5,975 nt of DNA. Source: a bacterium (GTDB lineage Bacteria > Fidelibacterota > UBA2242). Numbering within the stretch: the stretch's first letter is position 1; every line of letters begins with the position of its first letter. The stretch is from assembly GCA_018895675.1 (NCBI GenBank), contig JAHIOG010000350.1:1-5975 (forward strand), in the 5' to 3' direction. Positions 5,839-5,975 of the stretch are shown here, piece after piece. Under the pieces are notes generated by a model. It was given only the letters and a program-made list of their open reading frames with translations, was not told where the DNA came from and made no database searches. A program made the position numbers and the translations under genes.

Positions 5839-5975
5839 ACTAATCTGTGGAGGAAAGCTCAATGACTACAGCTGCGGCTATTGACAGATTAGTGCATCAT
5901 AGTGCGATCTTTGAGCTTAGTATTACCAAGATATTTATTCCTTCTATTATTTCTCCATGTAAAGCAGCTAAGACC
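5839..5975 (+). pseudogene. IS21-family IstB-like ATPase, C-terminal remnant
   Basis: From the ATG at 5862 the + strand reads MTTAAAIDRLVHHSAIFEL and stays open to the window end. MTTAxIDRLVHHS.I.E is the hallmark C-terminal block of IstB, the ATP-dependent helper of IS21-family transposases. IstB normally continues into a short NxxSYR-type tail and stops; here the sequence runs on as SITKIFIPSIIS..., unlike the family. Upstream, a different frame (5839-5862) reads TNLWRKAQ, reminiscent of the preceding TNL...W...AQ part of IstB, so a frameshift and small deletions probably separate the two. The in-frame stop TAA at 5841 rules out an intact gene. A GGAGG at 5849-5853 before the ATG is probably fortuitous. 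The recognised block is only about 19 residues, so family identity is likely but not certain. Confidence 0.55.

Noticed and set aside
5854..5940. Possible group I intron core, from GACTACA and AAGATAT words on the + strand near a split tRNA
   Set aside because: The tRNA half is on the - strand, so an intron splitting it would have to lie on that strand. The second word lacks the TAGTC needed for the P7 pairing, and no 5' tRNA half exists in the window.
1..5975. CRISPR array, toxin-antitoxin pair or anti-phage system
   Set aside because: No regularly spaced repeats of CRISPR length and no small gene pair or defence-type domain were seen on either strand.

Overview
The window looks like a chromosomal piece from a member of the FCB (Fibrobacterota-Chlorobiota-Bacteroidota) assemblage. 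The evidence is a secreted metalloprotease that ends in a type IX secretion (T9SS) type A sorting domain, in moderately AT-rich DNA. A Neomarinimicrobiota, Ignavibacteria or Calditrichota-like lineage fits best, but this is an inference from gene content and not a phylogenetic placement.

Layout. Positions 18-240 (+ strand): a sigma70-type promoter followed by a structured RNA with the closing stem, conserved core words and U-tract of a 6S RNA. Positions 249-5160 (- strand): one compact four-gene unit read right to left. It holds a DUF512-family radical SAM protein of unknown role (3874-5160), the ribosome-assembly GTPase Der (2568-3887, overlapping by 14 bp), an MXAN_6640-type secreted metalloprotease with a T9SS tail (858-2564, 3 bp after der), and a YigZ/IMPACT-family protein (249-842, 15 bp further on). 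The tight spacing suggests co-transcription. The unit converges on the 6S gene with only a few bases between them and no visible terminator of its own.

Positions 5161-5625 hold no gene. They carry a GC-rich inverted repeat, a hairpin plus U-tract facing the + strand, and a composite palindromic REP/MITE-like segment. Positions 5626-5666 (- strand) are the 3' half of a tRNA-Gly(CCC), cut at the anticodon loop. This is the usual footprint of an attachment site left by an element integrated into a tRNA gene. By the geometry of such events, the element lies to the right (above 5666) and the intact tRNA should be further right, outside the window. In agreement, the right edge (5839-5975, + strand) carries a decayed C-terminal fragment of an IS21-family IstB ATPase.

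The left five-sixths is therefore ordinary core genome: growth control by 6S, ribosome maturation by Der, and a linked but uncharacterised radical SAM enzyme. The right end is the probable border of a degraded genomic island. No wholly new system is evident. The tRNA-Gly border, the 6S locus and the placement of a T9SS protease in a housekeeping operon are the points most worth following.
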